Shown: piece by piece, positions 33,680 to 48,354 of the stretch
Numbering within the stretch: the first letter of the stretch is position 1
How the letters are laid out: each line of letters starts with the position of its first letter
Assembly: GCF_029840635.1 (NCBI RefSeq)
Contig: NZ_JAOCCU010000022.1
Span: 43,728 to 107,727, forward strand
Length of the DNA: 64,000 bases
From: Mitsuaria sp. GD03876
GTDB lineage: Bacteria > Pseudomonadota > Gammaproteobacteria > Burkholderiales > Burkholderiaceae_C
Direction: 5' to 3'
The notes under the pieces: generated by a model
Told to the model about the DNA's origin: nothing
The model's database searches: none
Seen by the model: the letters and a program-made list of their open reading frames with translations, nothing else
Made by a program: the position numbers and the translations under genes

Positions 33680-33808
33680 TCAGAAGCAGGCCCACAGCGC
33701 GTCGCCGAGCTGCTGCATCAGCGAGGGCTGCGCATAGGCCAGGAACACCGCGCCCAGCACCGCCGCGGCCGCGAGCCAGCCGCCGATCCGCCAGAGTCCG
33801 CGCCGCAT
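33680..33808 (-). CDS. 42-residue single-helix membrane protein
   Basis: A short frame of 42 codons between the MFS and SDR genes, starting 31 bases after the MFS stop with GGGAG just upstream. The product begins MRRGLWRIGGWLAAAAVLG, has one hydrophobic helix and ends GDALWACF. Small one-helix proteins ending in a similar L/V-W-A-C-F tail occur next to unrelated genes in many betaproteobacteria, which is from memory rather than from a search. Function unknown. Confidence 0.6.
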   Translation of the reverse strand: MRRGLWRIGGWLAAAAVLGAVFLAYAQPSLMQQLGDALWACF

Positions 33809-33839
33809 GCCGCCGCTCCCGTCCACGAGGCGCCGCGCC

Positions 33840-35084
33840 TTAGCCCGCCGCCGCCGCCGCCGCTGCCGGCTGCCGCGCGATGGCCGTCTCGCGCACCGGC
33901 AGGTTGGCCAGCATCGCCATCACGCCCAGCGCGATCGCCAGGTACCAGACCACGTCGTAGGACCCGGTCGCGTCGTAGAGCTTGCCGCCCAGCCAGACGC
34001 CCAGGAAGCTGCCGACCTGGTGGCTGAGGAACACGAAGCCGCCCAGCATCGACATGTGCTGCACGCCGAAGATCTGCGCCACGATCGCGTTGGTCGGCGG
34101 CACCGTGGACAGCCACAGCACCCCCATCACCGCGGAGAAGACATAGACGCTGGCCGGCGTCAGCGGCGCGCTCAGGAAGATCACGATCGCGATCGAGCGC
34201 AGCAGGTAGATCGCCGACAGCAGGTAGCGCTTGGGCAGCCGCTGGCCCAGCGTGCCCGCGGCATAGGTGCCGAAGACGTTGAACAGCCCGATCAGCGCCA
34301 GCGCGTTGGTGGCGACCTGCGGCGTCAGGCCGTGGTCCTTCAGGTAGCTCGGCATGTGCACGCCGATGAACACGACCTGGAAGCCGCAGACGAAGTAACC
34401 CAGCATCAGCAGCTGGAAGCTGCGGTAGCCGAAGGCCTCGCGCAGCGCCTGGCCGATGCTCTGGTGATGAGCGCCGTGGGCGGCGTCGCGCGCCGGCTCG
34501 CGCAGGCCGAAGGCCAGCGGCACGATCAGGCAGGCGGCGATCGCCAGCACGAACAGCGCGTTCTGCCAGCCGGTGTAGCCGATCAGCCAGTTCTCGACCG
34601 GCACCATCAGGAACTGGCCGAAGGACCCCGCCGCCGCGGCCACGCCCATCGCCCAGGAGCGCCGCTCCGGCGAGACGTTGCGGCCGATGACGCCGTAGAC
34701 CACCGCGTAGGTCGTGCCCGACTGCGCCAGCCCGATCAGCACGCCGGCGCTGCCCAGGAACCCGGCCGTGGTGGCGGAGACCGCCATCAGCGCCAGCCCC
34801 GCCGCGTACAGCAGCGCGCCGGCCACCAGTACCCGCAGCGCGCCGAAGCGGTCGGCCAGCATGCCGGCGAACGGCCCGGCCGCGCCCCAGGCCAGGTTCT
34901 GGACCGCCAGCGCCAGCGAGAAGGCCTCGCGGGTCCAGCCGCGGTCCATGGTGATCGGGGTGAGCCACAGGCCGAAGCCGTGGCGGATGCCCATCGACAG
35001 CGTGACGATGGCGGCGCCGCAGATCAGCACCTGTCGCATCGACAGGCCGCGGGCCGGAGAGGGGGAGATCGGGATCGCGCTCAT
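33840..35084 (-). CDS. MFS transporter
   Basis: Major facilitator superfamily permease, 414 residues with about 12 hydrophobic helices. Early signatures are MGIRHGFGLWLTPI and the loop 2-3 motif GPFAGMLADRFGALRVLVAG. The pattern with an N-terminal FGLWLxPI stretch recalls the oxalate/formate or YhjX-like group; substrate unknown. It lies 19 bases after the amidohydrolase stop in the same direction. Confidence 0.9.
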   Translation of the reverse strand: MSAIPISPSPARGLSMRQVLICGAAIVTLSMGIRHGFGLWLTPITMDRGWTREAFSLALAVQNLAWGAAGPFAGMLADRFGALRVLVAGALLYAAGLALMAVSATTAGFLGSAGVLIGLAQSGTTYAVVYGVIGRNVSPERRSWAMGVAAAAGSFGQFLMVPVENWLIGYTGWQNALFVLAIAACLIVPLAFGLREPARDAAHGAHHQSIGQALREAFGYRSFQLLMLGYFVCGFQVVFIGVHMPSYLKDHGLTPQVATNALALIGLFNVFGTYAAGTLGQRLPKRYLLSAIYLLRSIAIVIFLSAPLTPASVYVFSAVMGVLWLSTVPPTNAIVAQIFGVQHMSMLGGFVFLSHQVGSFLGVWLGGKLYDATGSYDVVWYLAIALGVMAMLANLPVRETAIARQPAAAAAAAG

Positions 35085-35103
35085 CCGGTCAATGTAGCGG
35101 CGA

Positions 35104-36531
35104 CTACCGCGTGCCGGCCTTCGATGCGGGTTTCCCCGCAGGCTTCTTCTTCGTGGATTTCGCGGCCGCCTTCTTGCCGGTCGCCTTCTTCTTGGACGCG
35201 GCGGACGAGTTCAGCGCGTTGTCCTCCTCGCCGGCGGTCGCGGCCACGTCCTCGAGCTGCGTCAGCACGCGGCCCTGCTTGATGCGCAGCAGCGGCTTGT
35301 CCAGCGCGTCCAGGTTCTCCAGCGGATTGCCGGCCAGCACCAGGAAGCTCGCTTCGCAGCCGGGCTGGAAGCAGCCGAGCTTGCGCTGCGGGAACAGCGC
35401 GCGCGGCGTCTCGACGCTGGCCAGGCGCAGCAGCGCGGCCTTGTCCAGCACGCCGAGCTGGTCCAGGTGGTGCAGCTCGCTCAGCGCATTGCCGGTGAAC
35501 AGGTCCGAACCGACCAGCAGCCGCGCGCCGGCCGCCTTCAGCCGCTCCAGGTTCTGCTTCTGGACCGCCTCGATGCGGGCCAGCAGCTCCGGCGTGGGCT
35601 GGAACAGCCGCGTCGCGACCGTCGCGGTGATCAGGCCGATCTTCTTTTCCGCGGCCAGCGCGGCGACCTCGGGCGGGATCAGGTGGGATTCGGGGTCCTC
35701 GCCGTGCTGCGGGAAGTAGCCCGGCAGTTCGGCGATGAAGTCGGCCCCGGCGCGCACGGCGGCGGCGAAGTCGGCGGCGCTCTCGATGTGCACGACGACG
35801 CGGCGCTGTTCCGCGTGGGCGCGGCGCACCACCTCGGCCATCACCTCCGGCGTCACGCCGAGCCGGCCCCGCTGCTCGGGCTGCTGGCGCAGCTCGGGGC
35901 GGTCGTGGTAACTCATGATGACCTTCACCAGGTCGCTGTGCCGGCCCGCGACCAGCGGCCATTTCTGCGCGACCTGCTCGGGCGTGTCCATCACCAGCAC
36001 CGCCTTGTCGACGATCTGGTCCAGCGACATCGGCGGCGTGCCCGACTGCAGCATCGCCAGCGGCTGGCCGTCCGACGAGGTGATGCAGGCGGTGGCGAAC
36101 AGCACGTCCGGCGTCTCCGCCTGGGCGACGCGAGCCCGGATCGGGTCGATCGCGGCCGGGTCGGCGCACAGCATCGCGGCGTAGAAGACGCCGTCGCGCA
36201 GGTAGTCCTGGCCGAACTTGTCCAGTCCCCAGGCGCTCTGCAGGTTGTGGTTGTGGGCGTCGGCCAGCGGCGCGACCAGCGTCTGGCCGCGCAGCTCCAG
36301 CAGCCGGTTGACCTTGCGGGGCCGCTTCTCGACGAAACGCCCGTCGTCGACGTACAGCGTGCCGCTTTGCAGCTTCTCGCCGTCGAACCAGCGGGCGTGG
36401 CGCAGCTCCATCGCCATCTCGGGACTGGCCTTGTAGTCCTCGGCGCGTGCCGGACCGGCGCCGAGGAGGGCGATCAGTGCCAGGACCAGCGGGCCCAGGA
36501 CGGGGGAGAGGGGGCGGAACAAGGAGGGCAT
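35104..36531 (-). CDS. secreted amidohydrolase with lysine/alanine-rich tail
   Basis: Periplasmic metallo-hydrolase of 475 residues. A Sec signal peptide ends near GAGPARA|EDYK. The amidohydrolase fold shows the metal site ADAHNHNLQSAWG (HxH type), VVVHIESAADF, and the aspartate in LLVGSDLFTGN. The last 40 residues are unlike the family: a low-complexity K/A tail with repeats of KKK (SKKKATGKKAAAKSTKKK), resembling histone-H1-like tails. Substrate unknown. First gene of the long minus-strand run leading to bamC. Confidence 0.85.
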   Translation of the reverse strand: MPSLFRPLSPVLGPLVLALIALLGAGPARAEDYKASPEMAMELRHARWFDGEKLQSGTLYVDDGRFVEKRPRKVNRLLELRGQTLVAPLADAHNHNLQSAWGLDKFGQDYLRDGVFYAAMLCADPAAIDPIRARVAQAETPDVLFATACITSSDGQPLAMLQSGTPPMSLDQIVDKAVLVMDTPEQVAQKWPLVAGRHSDLVKVIMSYHDRPELRQQPEQRGRLGVTPEVMAEVVRRAHAEQRRVVVHIESAADFAAAVRAGADFIAELPGYFPQHGEDPESHLIPPEVAALAAEKKIGLITATVATRLFQPTPELLARIEAVQKQNLERLKAAGARLLVGSDLFTGNALSELHHLDQLGVLDKAALLRLASVETPRALFPQRKLGCFQPGCEASFLVLAGNPLENLDALDKPLLRIKQGRVLTQLEDVAATAGEEDNALNSSAASKKKATGKKAAAKSTKKKPAGKPASKAGTR

Positions 36532-36787
36532 CGGACCGGTGCAGGCGGGGAACGGGCGCTAGACGGGGGGATTGACCGGGGATCGGGCGGACAAGCGGCG
36601 GATGCTACGACAGCGCTCCGGGCGTGCCAGCGCCCGATCGGTAACCGGACGTGGCCGGGCGCGGCGCGCGTGCGCAGGGCGCGCGCGGGACTTCGGGATT
36701 CCCCTGAAGGACGGCCCGGGACCGCGGGGATTCCCCCATGGGAACGACCCCTGCCCGCAGGCGCCCGGGAGCGTCATCGACGCTGCA

Positions 36788-36801
36788 TAGAATCCCGCCC
36801 C

Positions 36802-36804
<3 letters not shown>
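36788..36804 (+). promoter_or_regulatory. -10-like box abutting the parE start
   Basis: TAGAAT (36788-36793) is followed by CCCGCCCC and then the parE ATG. The 15-mer GAATCCCGCCCCATG here recurs exactly at 990-1004 before the GntR gene. The short distance suggests a leaderless or nearly leaderless message; no clear -35 was found. Confidence 0.4.
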
Positions 36805-38790
<1,986 letters not shown>

Positions 38791-38794
38791 TGCC

Positions 38795-39346
38795 ATGGAC
38801 GACCACCGCGTCACCCTGCGCCCGACGATGCTGTCCGACCTGGACTTCGTCGTCGGCGTGGAGCAGGACGCGGCCAACCGGCCCTTCATCACCCCGTGGG
38901 AGCGCACGCAGCACGAGGGCGCGATCCGGTTTCCCGACGCGCGGCATTTCATCGTGGAGCTCGACGCGGTGCATGCCGGCTTCGTGATCCTGCAGGGCTG
39001 CCGCAATCCCAACCGCTCGGTGGAGCTCAAGCGCATCGTGCTCGGCCCGAAGGGGCAGGGCGTGGGGCGCGTCTGCGTGCGGCTGCTCAAGCGGATGGCC
39101 TTCACGCAGCTGGGCGCGCACCGCTTCTGGCTGGACGTGAAGGGCCGCAACACGCGGGCGCAGGCGCTGTACCGCAGCGAGGGCTACGTCGAGGAAGGCC
39201 GGCTGCGCGAATGCGTGCGGGCCGAGCCGCTGCCCGATGCCGACGGCGTGGTCGGCGAGGGCGCGGCCTTCGACGACCTGATCGTGATGTCGCTGCTCAA
39301 GCGCGAGTACGAGGCGCGCCTGGCGCGGGGGCTGGAGGCCGCATGA
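38795..39346 (+). CDS. GNAT-family N-acetyltransferase
   Basis: 183 residues. RimJ/RimL-like GNAT pattern: VTLRPTMLSDLDFVVGVEQD at the N-terminus, acetyl-CoA loop VLGPKGQGVGRVCVRLLKRM (Q/R-x-x-G-x-G type) and the C-terminal NTRAQALYRSEGYVEEG typical of the family. Substrate unknown. It starts 4 bases after parE and overlaps the transglycosylase start (ATGA). Confidence 0.9.
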   Translation: MDDHRVTLRPTMLSDLDFVVGVEQDAANRPFITPWERTQHEGAIRFPDARHFIVELDAVHAGFVILQGCRNPNRSVELKRIVLGPKGQGVGRVCVRLLKRMAFTQLGAHRFWLDVKGRNTRAQALYRSEGYVEEGRLRECVRAEPLPDADGVVGEGAAFDDLIVMSLLKREYEARLARGLEAA

Positions 39347-40074
39347 GCCACGGCCGCGGCTCCACCCCGCGCGGCGTGCCGCTGCGCCGGCGCGTGGCGC
39401 TGGGCATCGCGGTGGCCTTCGCCGCCAAGCTGACGCCGGCGCACGCGGAGCTGTGGGGCTACGTGGACGCCGACGGCATCGCGCATTTCGCGCCGATGCG
39501 GGTCGACGGCCGCTTCCAGCCGGTGATGTCGCCGCTGGCGGGCGTGCAGCGCGTGCCGGGCAAGACCGACCACGGCCAGCGCATGCTGACCTGGCTGGAC
39601 ATCGCACCGGAGGTCAAGGCGGTGCAGCCCTACCTGCGCGAGGCGGCCGCGGCCACCGGCGTCGACGCGGAGCTGCTCAAGGCGATCATCGCGGTCGAGT
39701 CGGGCTTCAAGTCCGACGCGGTGTCGCCGCGCGGCGCGACCGGGCTGATGCAGATCACGCCGGTCACCGCGCAGCGCTACGCGACGGCGGACGAGCTGCG
39801 GCGCCCCGCGCTGCTGCTGGAGCCGCGCGCCAACGTGCTGATCGGCGCGCGGATGCTGGCGGACCTGACGCGGCGCTTCGGTCGCATCGACGCGGCGCTG
39901 GCGGCCTGGAACGCCGGCGAGGGCGCGGTGCGGCGGGCCGGGGGGCACATGCCCGACATCGACGAGACGCAGGCGCACGTGCACCTGGTGCTCGAGCTGT
40001 ACTGGGCGCTGCTGCAGCGCAGCCTCGGCGCCCGGGCCCGGCAGCTGACGATGGTCGAGATGCCCGGCGGATGA
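39343..40074 (+). CDS. secreted lytic transglycosylase (SLT domain)
   Basis: Peptidoglycan-cleaving enzyme of 243 residues. Signal peptide ends near LTPAHA|ELWG, then a short DUF4124-like motif (ELWGYVDADGIAHFA), then the SLT domain with catalytic Glu119 in IIAVESGFKSDAVSPRGATG, LMQITPVTAQ and the AAWNAGEGAVRRAGG motif. Acts in the periplasm. Its gene lies between parE and parC. Confidence 0.92.
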   Translation: MSHGRGSTPRGVPLRRRVALGIAVAFAAKLTPAHAELWGYVDADGIAHFAPMRVDGRFQPVMSPLAGVQRVPGKTDHGQRMLTWLDIAPEVKAVQPYLREAAAATGVDAELLKAIIAVESGFKSDAVSPRGATGLMQITPVTAQRYATADELRRPALLLEPRANVLIGARMLADLTRRFGRIDAALAAWNAGEGAVRRAGGHMPDIDETQAHVHLVLELYWALLQRSLGARARQLTMVEMPGG

Positions 40075-40156
40075 GCGAGCGGCCGTCGCGGCCGCGCGAT
40101 CCAGACTTTCAAGATTCCAGAGATTCGAACCCCGGCCCAGGCCGGCATGACCAGAA

Positions 40157-42508
40157 ATGAACCAAGAGACCTTTGATTTCGAGACGCCCAAGGGCGCGGG
40201 CGGTCCCGGCGGCCAAGGCCCGTCGGACGACGCGCTGACGCTGGCCCAGTACGCGCAGCAGGCCTACCTGGAGTACGCGCTGTCGGTGGTGAAGGGCCGC
40301 GCGCTGCCCGTCTACAGCGACGGCCAGAAGCCGGTGCAGCGCCGCATCCTGTTCACGATGGAGCGGCTGGGCCTGGGCTTCACCGGCGCCACCGGCGCCA
40401 AGGCGGTCAAGAGCGCGCGCGTCGTCGGCGAGGTGCTCGGCAAGTACCACCCGCACGGCGACCAGGCGGCCTACGACGCGATGGTCCGGATGGCGCAGGA
40501 GTTCAGCCAGCGTTATCCGCTGGTGGACGGCCAGGGCAACTTCGGCAGCCGCGACGGCGACAACGCCGCGGCGATGCGCTACACGGAAGCGCGGCTGTCG
40601 ATCTACTCGCGGCTGCTGCTGGACGAACTGGACCAGGGCACGGTCGACTTCCAGGCCAACTACGACGGCTCCTACGAGGAACCGAAGGAGCTGCCGGCGC
40701 GGCTGCCGTTCGTGCTGCTCAACGGCGCGTCGGGCATCGCGGTGGGCATGGCCACGGAAGTGCCCAGCCACAACCTGCGCGAGGTCGCCGAGGCGGCGGT
40801 GCTGCTGCTCAAGCGCCCGGACGCCAGCGACGACGAGCTCTACGGCCTGATCAAGGGCCCGGACTACCCGGGCGGCGCGCAGCTGATCAGCTCGCCGGAG
40901 GAGATCCGCGCGGCCTACAACACCGGCCGCGGCAGCCTGAAGCTGCGCGCGCGCTGGAAGATCGAGGACCTCGCCCGCGGCCAGTGGCAGCTGGTCGTGA
41001 CCGAGCTGCCGCAGGGCGTCAGCACGGCCAAGGTGCTCGAGGAGATCGAGGAGCTGACCAACCCCAAGGTCAAGACCGGCAAGAAGACGGTGACCCCGGA
41101 ACAGCTGCAGCTCAAGGGCGCGGTGCTGGCGGTGCTGGACAAGGCCCGCGACGAGTCCAACAAGGACGCGCCGGTGCGCCTGGTGCTGGAGCCCAAGAGC
41201 CGCGCCATCGAGCAGCAGGACCTGATCAACACGCTGCTGGCGCACACCAGCCTGGAGACCTCGGCGCCGCTGAACCTGACGATGGTCGGCGACGACGGCC
41301 GCCCGGTGCAGAAGTCGCTGCGCAAGATCCTGACCGAGTGGAACGGCTTCCGGCTGAACACGGTGACGCGGCGCACGCAGCACCGGCTGGACAAGGTCCG
41401 CGACCGCATCCACATCCTGGAAGGCCGCCACCAGATCCTGCTGCACATCGACGAGGTGATCGCGCTGATCCGCAACTCGGATGAGCCCAAGCCGGCGCTG
41501 ATCGAGCGCTTCAAGCTCAGCGACCGCCAGGCCGAGGACATCCTGGAAATCCGGCTGCGCCAGCTGGCGCGGCTGGAGTTCATCAAGATCGAGCAGGAGC
41601 TGAAGAACCTGCGCGAGGAGGCCGGCAAGCTCGAGGAGATCCTGACCAACCCGTCGACGCTGCGCCGCACGGTGATCAAGGAGATCGAGGCCGACGCCAA
41701 GCAATACGGCGACGACCGCCGCACGCTGATCCAGGAGGACAAGCGCGCGGTGGCCGAGGTCCGCATCGTCGACGAGCCGGTGACGGTGGTCGTCAGCCTC
41801 AAGGGCTGGGTGCGCGCGCTCAAGGGCCACGAGGTCGACGCGGCGGCGCTGGCGTTCAAGTCGGGCGACTCGCTGTATGGCGTGTTCCCGTGCCGCAGCG
41901 TCGATCCGCTGGTGGTGCTGGGCACCAACGGCCGCGCGTACTCGGTGCCGGTGTCGGCGCTGCCGGGCGGGCGCGGCGACGGCCAGCCGATCACCACGCT
42001 GATCGAGCTCGAGTCGGGCAGCCAGATCGCCCACTACTTCGCCGGCGCGGCGACGCAGAAGCTGCTGCTGGCGGGCACTGGCGGCTTCGGCCTGGTGGCC
42101 GAGGTCGGCGACCTGGTCGGCCGCCAGAAGGCGGGCAAGGGCTTCCTGAGCCTGGAAGGCGACGAGCGCCCGCTGCCGCCGTCGGTGGTGCCGGCCGGCG
42201 AGGTCGCCGGCGTGCAGGTGGCGTGCCTGTCGATGACCGGTCGCCTGCTGACCTTCGCGATCGACGAGCTCAAGCACCAGCCCAAGGGCGGGCGCGGGCT
42301 CACGCTGATCGACCTCGACGCGAAGGACGCGCTGGTCAGCGTGGCCGCGTTCACGACGCAGCTGATCGTCGGCGGCCTGGCCCGCGGCCAGAAGCCCAAG
42401 GAGGAGCCGCTCAAGGGCGTGGCGCTGGCGTCCTACGCCGGCAAGCGCGCCAAGAAGGGCAAGGCCTGCGACGTGATGCAAAAGCCCATGCGGGTCACCG
42501 CGGGCTGA
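40157..42508 (+). CDS. parC: DNA topoisomerase IV subunit A
   Basis: DNA-cleaving subunit of topoisomerase IV, 783 residues. The active-site tyrosine is Tyr142 in [12 protein letters not shown], after the quinolone-determining region [16 protein letters not shown]. The residue corresponding to E. coli ParC Ser80 is a glutamine here (Gln103), and Glu84 is replaced by Asp107. The C-terminal beta-pinwheel is present ([33 protein letters not shown]). Confidence 0.97.
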   Translation: MNQETFDFETPKGAGGPGGQGPSDDALTLAQYAQQAYLEYALSVVKGRALPVYSDGQKPVQRRILFTMERLGLGFTGATGAKAVKSARVVGEVLGKYHPHGDQAAYDAMVRMAQEFSQRYPLVDGQGNFGSRDGDNAAAMRYTEARLSIYSRLLLDELDQGTVDFQANYDGSYEEPKELPARLPFVLLNGASGIAVGMATEVPSHNLREVAEAAVLLLKRPDASDDELYGLIKGPDYPGGAQLISSPEEIRAAYNTGRGSLKLRARWKIEDLARGQWQLVVTELPQGVSTAKVLEEIEELTNPKVKTGKKTVTPEQLQLKGAVLAVLDKARDESNKDAPVRLVLEPKSRAIEQQDLINTLLAHTSLETSAPLNLTMVGDDGRPVQKSLRKILTEWNGFRLNTVTRRTQHRLDKVRDRIHILEGRHQILLHIDEVIALIRNSDEPKPALIERFKLSDRQAEDILEIRLRQLARLEFIKIEQELKNLREEAGKLEEILTNPSTLRRTVIKEIEADAKQYGDDRRTLIQEDKRAVAEVRIVDEPVTVVVSLKGWVRALKGHEVDAAALAFKSGDSLYGVFPCRSVDPLVVLGTNGRAYSVPVSALPGGRGDGQPITTLIELESGSQIAHYFAGAATQKLLLAGTGGFGLVAEVGDLVGRQKAGKGFLSLEGDERPLPPSVVPAGEVAGVQVACLSMTGRLLTFAIDELKHQPKGGRGLTLIDLDAKDALVSVAAFTTQLIVGGLARGQKPKEEPLKGVALASYAGKRAKKGKACDVMQKPMRVTAG

Positions 42509-42811
42509 GCGGGGCGCGGGGCGCAGCCATCCGGTTCCATGCGGACATCAACGGGGCGCTCCGCGATGTCCGCCTGATGACCGGTTTGCGCAAAATTCGT
42601 CAGTAGATACCCTGGCGGGTTATACTTGTCAGGTTTACCCGCAACCTACCGCGTCCCGCACACTTCACCCCCCGATCGCATCGGATCCCACTGGATCGAC
42701 TCCCTCGCAGGAGACCCGGTCGCACCCGCGCGCCAGCCGTCCACGGCGCGTGCCGGCGGCGTTCAGGGCCCTGAAGCAGAGCCGGGCGCGCGCACAACAA
42801 CGGAGTTCCCC
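42509..42811 (+). other. parC-carA gap: hairpin, -10 element and carA leader
   Basis: This 303-base stretch holds the hairpin GCGGACATC (42541-42549) / GATGTCCGC (42565-42573), without a T run, and TATACT at 42621-42626 as a candidate carA -10. The carA leader would then be about 180 bases. The carA reading frame is open through the leader, but the GTG at 42812 has the ribosome site and standard N-terminus. No pyrimidine-responsive attenuator or uracil aptamer was recognised. Confidence 0.45.
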
Positions 42812-43972
42812 GTGCTGCCCGATCTGCTTTCCGCTCCTCCCGCGATTCTTGCCCTGGCAGACGGCACGGTCTTCAAGGGTTCCGCGCTCGGCGCCGCCGG
42901 CCGGACCGTCGGTGAAGTGGTGTTCAACACCTCGCTCACCGGCTACCAAGAAATCCTCACCGACCCCAGTTACTGCAAGCAGATCGTCACGCTGACGTAT
43001 CCGCACATCGGCAACTACGGGATCAACGACGAGGACGTCGAGGCTTCGAAGATCCATGCCGCTGGCCTCATCATCAAGGAGCCTCCGGTCCTTGATTCCA
43101 ACTTCCGCAAGAGCCGCACGCTCCAGCAATACCTGCGCGACGAGGGCACCGTCGCCATCGCCGACCTGGACACGCGCCGCCTGACGCGCGTGCTGCGCGA
43201 GAAGGGCGCCCAGAACGGCTGCATCCTGGCGCTGAATGTTGGTGAACGCATCACGCAGGCCCACATCGACGAGGCCATCGCCGCCGCGAAGGGCGCACCC
43301 AGCATGGCGGGCCTGGACCTGGCCAAGGTCGTGAGCCGCACCGAGCGCGAGACCTGGACCCAGACCGAGTGGACGCTCGGCAAGGGCTACGGCGAGCAGG
43401 CCTCGCCCAAGTTCCACGTCGTCGCCTACGACTTCGGCGTCAAGAGCAACATCCTGCGCATGCTGGCCTCGCGCGGCTGCCGCATCACCGTCGTGCCGGC
43501 GCAGACGCCGGCCTCGGAGGTCTTCGACCTCGAGCCCGACGGCGTCTTCCTGTCCAACGGCCCCGGCGATCCGGAGCCCTGCGACTACGCGATCAAGGCG
43601 ACCGCGCAGCTGATCGAGGCCGGCATCCCGACCTTCGGCATCTGCCTGGGCCACCAGATCATGGCGCTGGCCTCCGGCGCCAAGACCTTCAAGATGAAGT
43701 TCGGCCACCACGGCGCGAACCACCCGGTGAAGGACCTGGACAACGGCCGCGTCAGCATCACCAGCCAGAACCACGGCTTCGCGGTCGACGCCGAGACGCT
43801 GCCCGCGAACCTGCGCCCGACGCACGTCAGCCTGTTCGACGGTACGCTGCAGGGCCTGGCCCGCACCGACAAGCCGGCCTTCTGCTTCCAGGGCCACCCG
43901 GAAGCGAGCCCCGGCCCGCACGACATTTCGTATCTGTTCGACCGCTTCATCGGTCTGATGTCCAAGGCCTGA
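42812..43972 (+). CDS. carA: carbamoyl phosphate synthetase small subunit
   Basis: Glutamine amidotransferase subunit that supplies ammonia for carbamoyl phosphate synthesis (arginine and pyrimidines). 386 residues: N-terminal domain [16 protein letters not shown] and [19 protein letters not shown]; class I amidotransferase domain with catalytic Cys278 in [11 protein letters not shown], and [13 protein letters not shown] with His and Glu of the triad. GTG 42812 (GGAG six bases upstream) is preferred to the in-frame ATG 42626, which would add an unusual 62-residue extension. Confidence 0.95.
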   Translation: MLPDLLSAPPAILALADGTVFKGSALGAAGRTVGEVVFNTSLTGYQEILTDPSYCKQIVTLTYPHIGNYGINDEDVEASKIHAAGLIIKEPPVLDSNFRKSRTLQQYLRDEGTVAIADLDTRRLTRVLREKGAQNGCILALNVGERITQAHIDEAIAAAKGAPSMAGLDLAKVVSRTERETWTQTEWTLGKGYGEQASPKFHVVAYDFGVKSNILRMLASRGCRITVVPAQTPASEVFDLEPDGVFLSNGPGDPEPCDYAIKATAQLIEAGIPTFGICLGHQIMALASGAKTFKMKFGHHGANHPVKDLDNGRVSITSQNHGFAVDAETLPANLRPTHVSLFDGTLQGLARTDKPAFCFQGHPEASPGPHDISYLFDRFIGLMSKA

Positions 43973-43990
43973 TGAAGAGGGAGACGACTC

Positions 43991-47257
<3,267 letters not shown>

Positions 47258-47276
47258 ACTGGCCCATCCCATTCCG

Positions 47277-47326
47277 CCGCCGCTGCTCAGCGACCCTGAG
47301 CGGCAGCGGCGGTTTGTTTTGTTTTT
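47277..47326 (+). terminator. Rho-independent terminator between carB and greA
   Basis: CCGCCGCTGC (47277-47286) pairs with GCAGCGGCGG (47303-47312), with an inner CTCAG/CTGAG extension, and is followed by TTTGTTTTGTTTTT. The greA ATG is only 15 bases beyond, so readthrough is a likely source of greA mRNA unless it has a promoter within carB. Confidence 0.85.
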
Positions 47327-47341
47327 CAAGGTTCTAGAGAC

Positions 47342-47818
47342 ATGGCCACGATCCCATTGACCAAGCGCGGCGCTGAGAAGCTCAAGGAAGAACTGCATCG
47401 GCTCAAGACGGTCGAGCGGCACGCCGTGATCAACGCCATCGCCGAGGCGCGCGCCCAGGGCGACCTGTCGGAGAACGCCGAGTACGAGGCGGCCAAGGAC
47501 AAGCAGGGCTTCATCGAAGGCCGCATCCTGGAGATCGAGGGCAAGCTGTCGTCGGCCCAGGTGATCGACCCGTCCGAGGTGGACGCGGGCGGCAAGGTGG
47601 TGTTCGGCACCACCGTGGACCTGGAAGAGGAAGAGTCCGGCAACGAGGTCACGTACCAGATCGTCGGCGACGACGAGGCCGACCTGAAGCAGGGCCTGAT
47701 CTCGATCAGCTCCCCGATCGCGCGCGCGCTGATCGGCAAGGAAGCCGGCGACGTCGCCGAGGTCGTGGCGCCCGGCGGCATCAAGCGCTACGAGATCGTC
47801 GACGTCCGTTATCTCTGA
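47342..47818 (+). CDS. greA: transcription elongation factor GreA
   Basis: Stimulates transcript cleavage by stalled RNA polymerase. 158 residues: N-terminal coiled coil with the acidic tip ([20 protein letters not shown]) and C-terminal FKBP-like domain ([34 protein letters not shown]). Full family length. The carA-carB-greA order is common in Burkholderiales. Confidence 0.97.
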   Translation: MATIPLTKRGAEKLKEELHRLKTVERHAVINAIAEARAQGDLSENAEYEAAKDKQGFIEGRILEIEGKLSSAQVIDPSEVDAGGKVVFGTTVDLEEEESGNEVTYQIVGDDEADLKQGLISISSPIARALIGKEAGDVAEVVAPGGIKRYEIVDVRYL

Positions 47819-47829
47819 GGCGGACGCCG

Positions 47830-48267
47830 ATGCTGCTCCGGATCCGGGCGCTGCTGGCCGCGTTGTGGGCCGGCGAGCTGCTGGCGGTCGCGCTGCTGGC
47901 GGCGCCGAACGCGTTCGCGACGCTGGAGCGGGCGATGGCCGGCAAGTACGTCGCGCGGTTGTTCGAGATGGACGCGCGCGTCGCGCTGGCCGCCGGCGTC
48001 CTGCTGATCCTGATGGAGCGCCGGCTGCATCGCGACGGCGCGGTCGGCGGTTCGGCGATGAATCCCGGTTTCCTGCTGCCGCTGCTGGCCATCGGCTTCA
48101 CCGCCGCGGGCTACTACGCGCTGCAGCCGATGATGGAAGCCGCCCGGCAAGGGCAGGGCAGCTGGACCTTCCTGCAGCTGCACGCGGTGTCGCTGGTGTT
48201 CTTCGGCCTGAAGGCGATCGCGGTGCTGACGCTCGCGTGGCGGGTGAACCGGCCGGCGGCGCGCTGA
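47830..48267 (+). CDS. DUF4149 family membrane protein
   Basis: 145 residues with four hydrophobic helices (ALLAALWAGELLAVALLAAP; ALAAGVLLILME; FLLPLLAIGFTAAGYYALQP; LVFFGLKAIAVLTLAW). The ALWAGELLAV...APNAFATLERAMAGKYV pattern is typical of DUF4149/TMEM205-like proteins, often found between greA and yhbY. Function unknown. Starts 11 bases after greA. Confidence 0.85.
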   Translation: MLLRIRALLAALWAGELLAVALLAAPNAFATLERAMAGKYVARLFEMDARVALAAGVLLILMERRLHRDGAVGGSAMNPGFLLPLLAIGFTAAGYYALQPMMEAARQGQGSWTFLQLHAVSLVFFGLKAIAVLTLAWRVNRPAAR

Positions 48268-48312
48268 GGCGCACGCGTTTCATCGAGGAGCGCTTCACCG
48301 AGCGCAAAAAGA

Positions 48313-48334
48313 AAGACGGCCCGCGGGCCGTCTT
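48313..48334 (-). terminator. terminator of yhbY
   Basis: AAGACGGCCC and GGGCCGTCTT form a palindromic hairpin; on the minus strand it is followed by TCTTTTTGCG. It lies 20 bases past the yhbY stop and faces the DUF4149 gene, so it may serve both. Confidence 0.8.
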
Positions 48335-48354
48335 GTCGTTGGGGCCGGGAGCGA

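Noticed and set aside
40121..40145. tRNA T-loop-like string (gattcgaacccc) between the transglycosylase and parC
   Set aside because: No acceptor, anticodon or D arm could be assembled on either strand around it; most likely chance.
42541..42573. Rho-independent terminator after parC
   Set aside because: The stem GCGGACATC/GATGTCCGC is real but has a long loop and no T tract, so it is only noted as a hairpin.
42626..42811. N-terminal extension of CarA by 62 residues from ATG 42626
   Set aside because: The extension is not CarA-like and overlaps the probable promoter; GTG 42812 has a good ribosome site and gives the normal CarA length.
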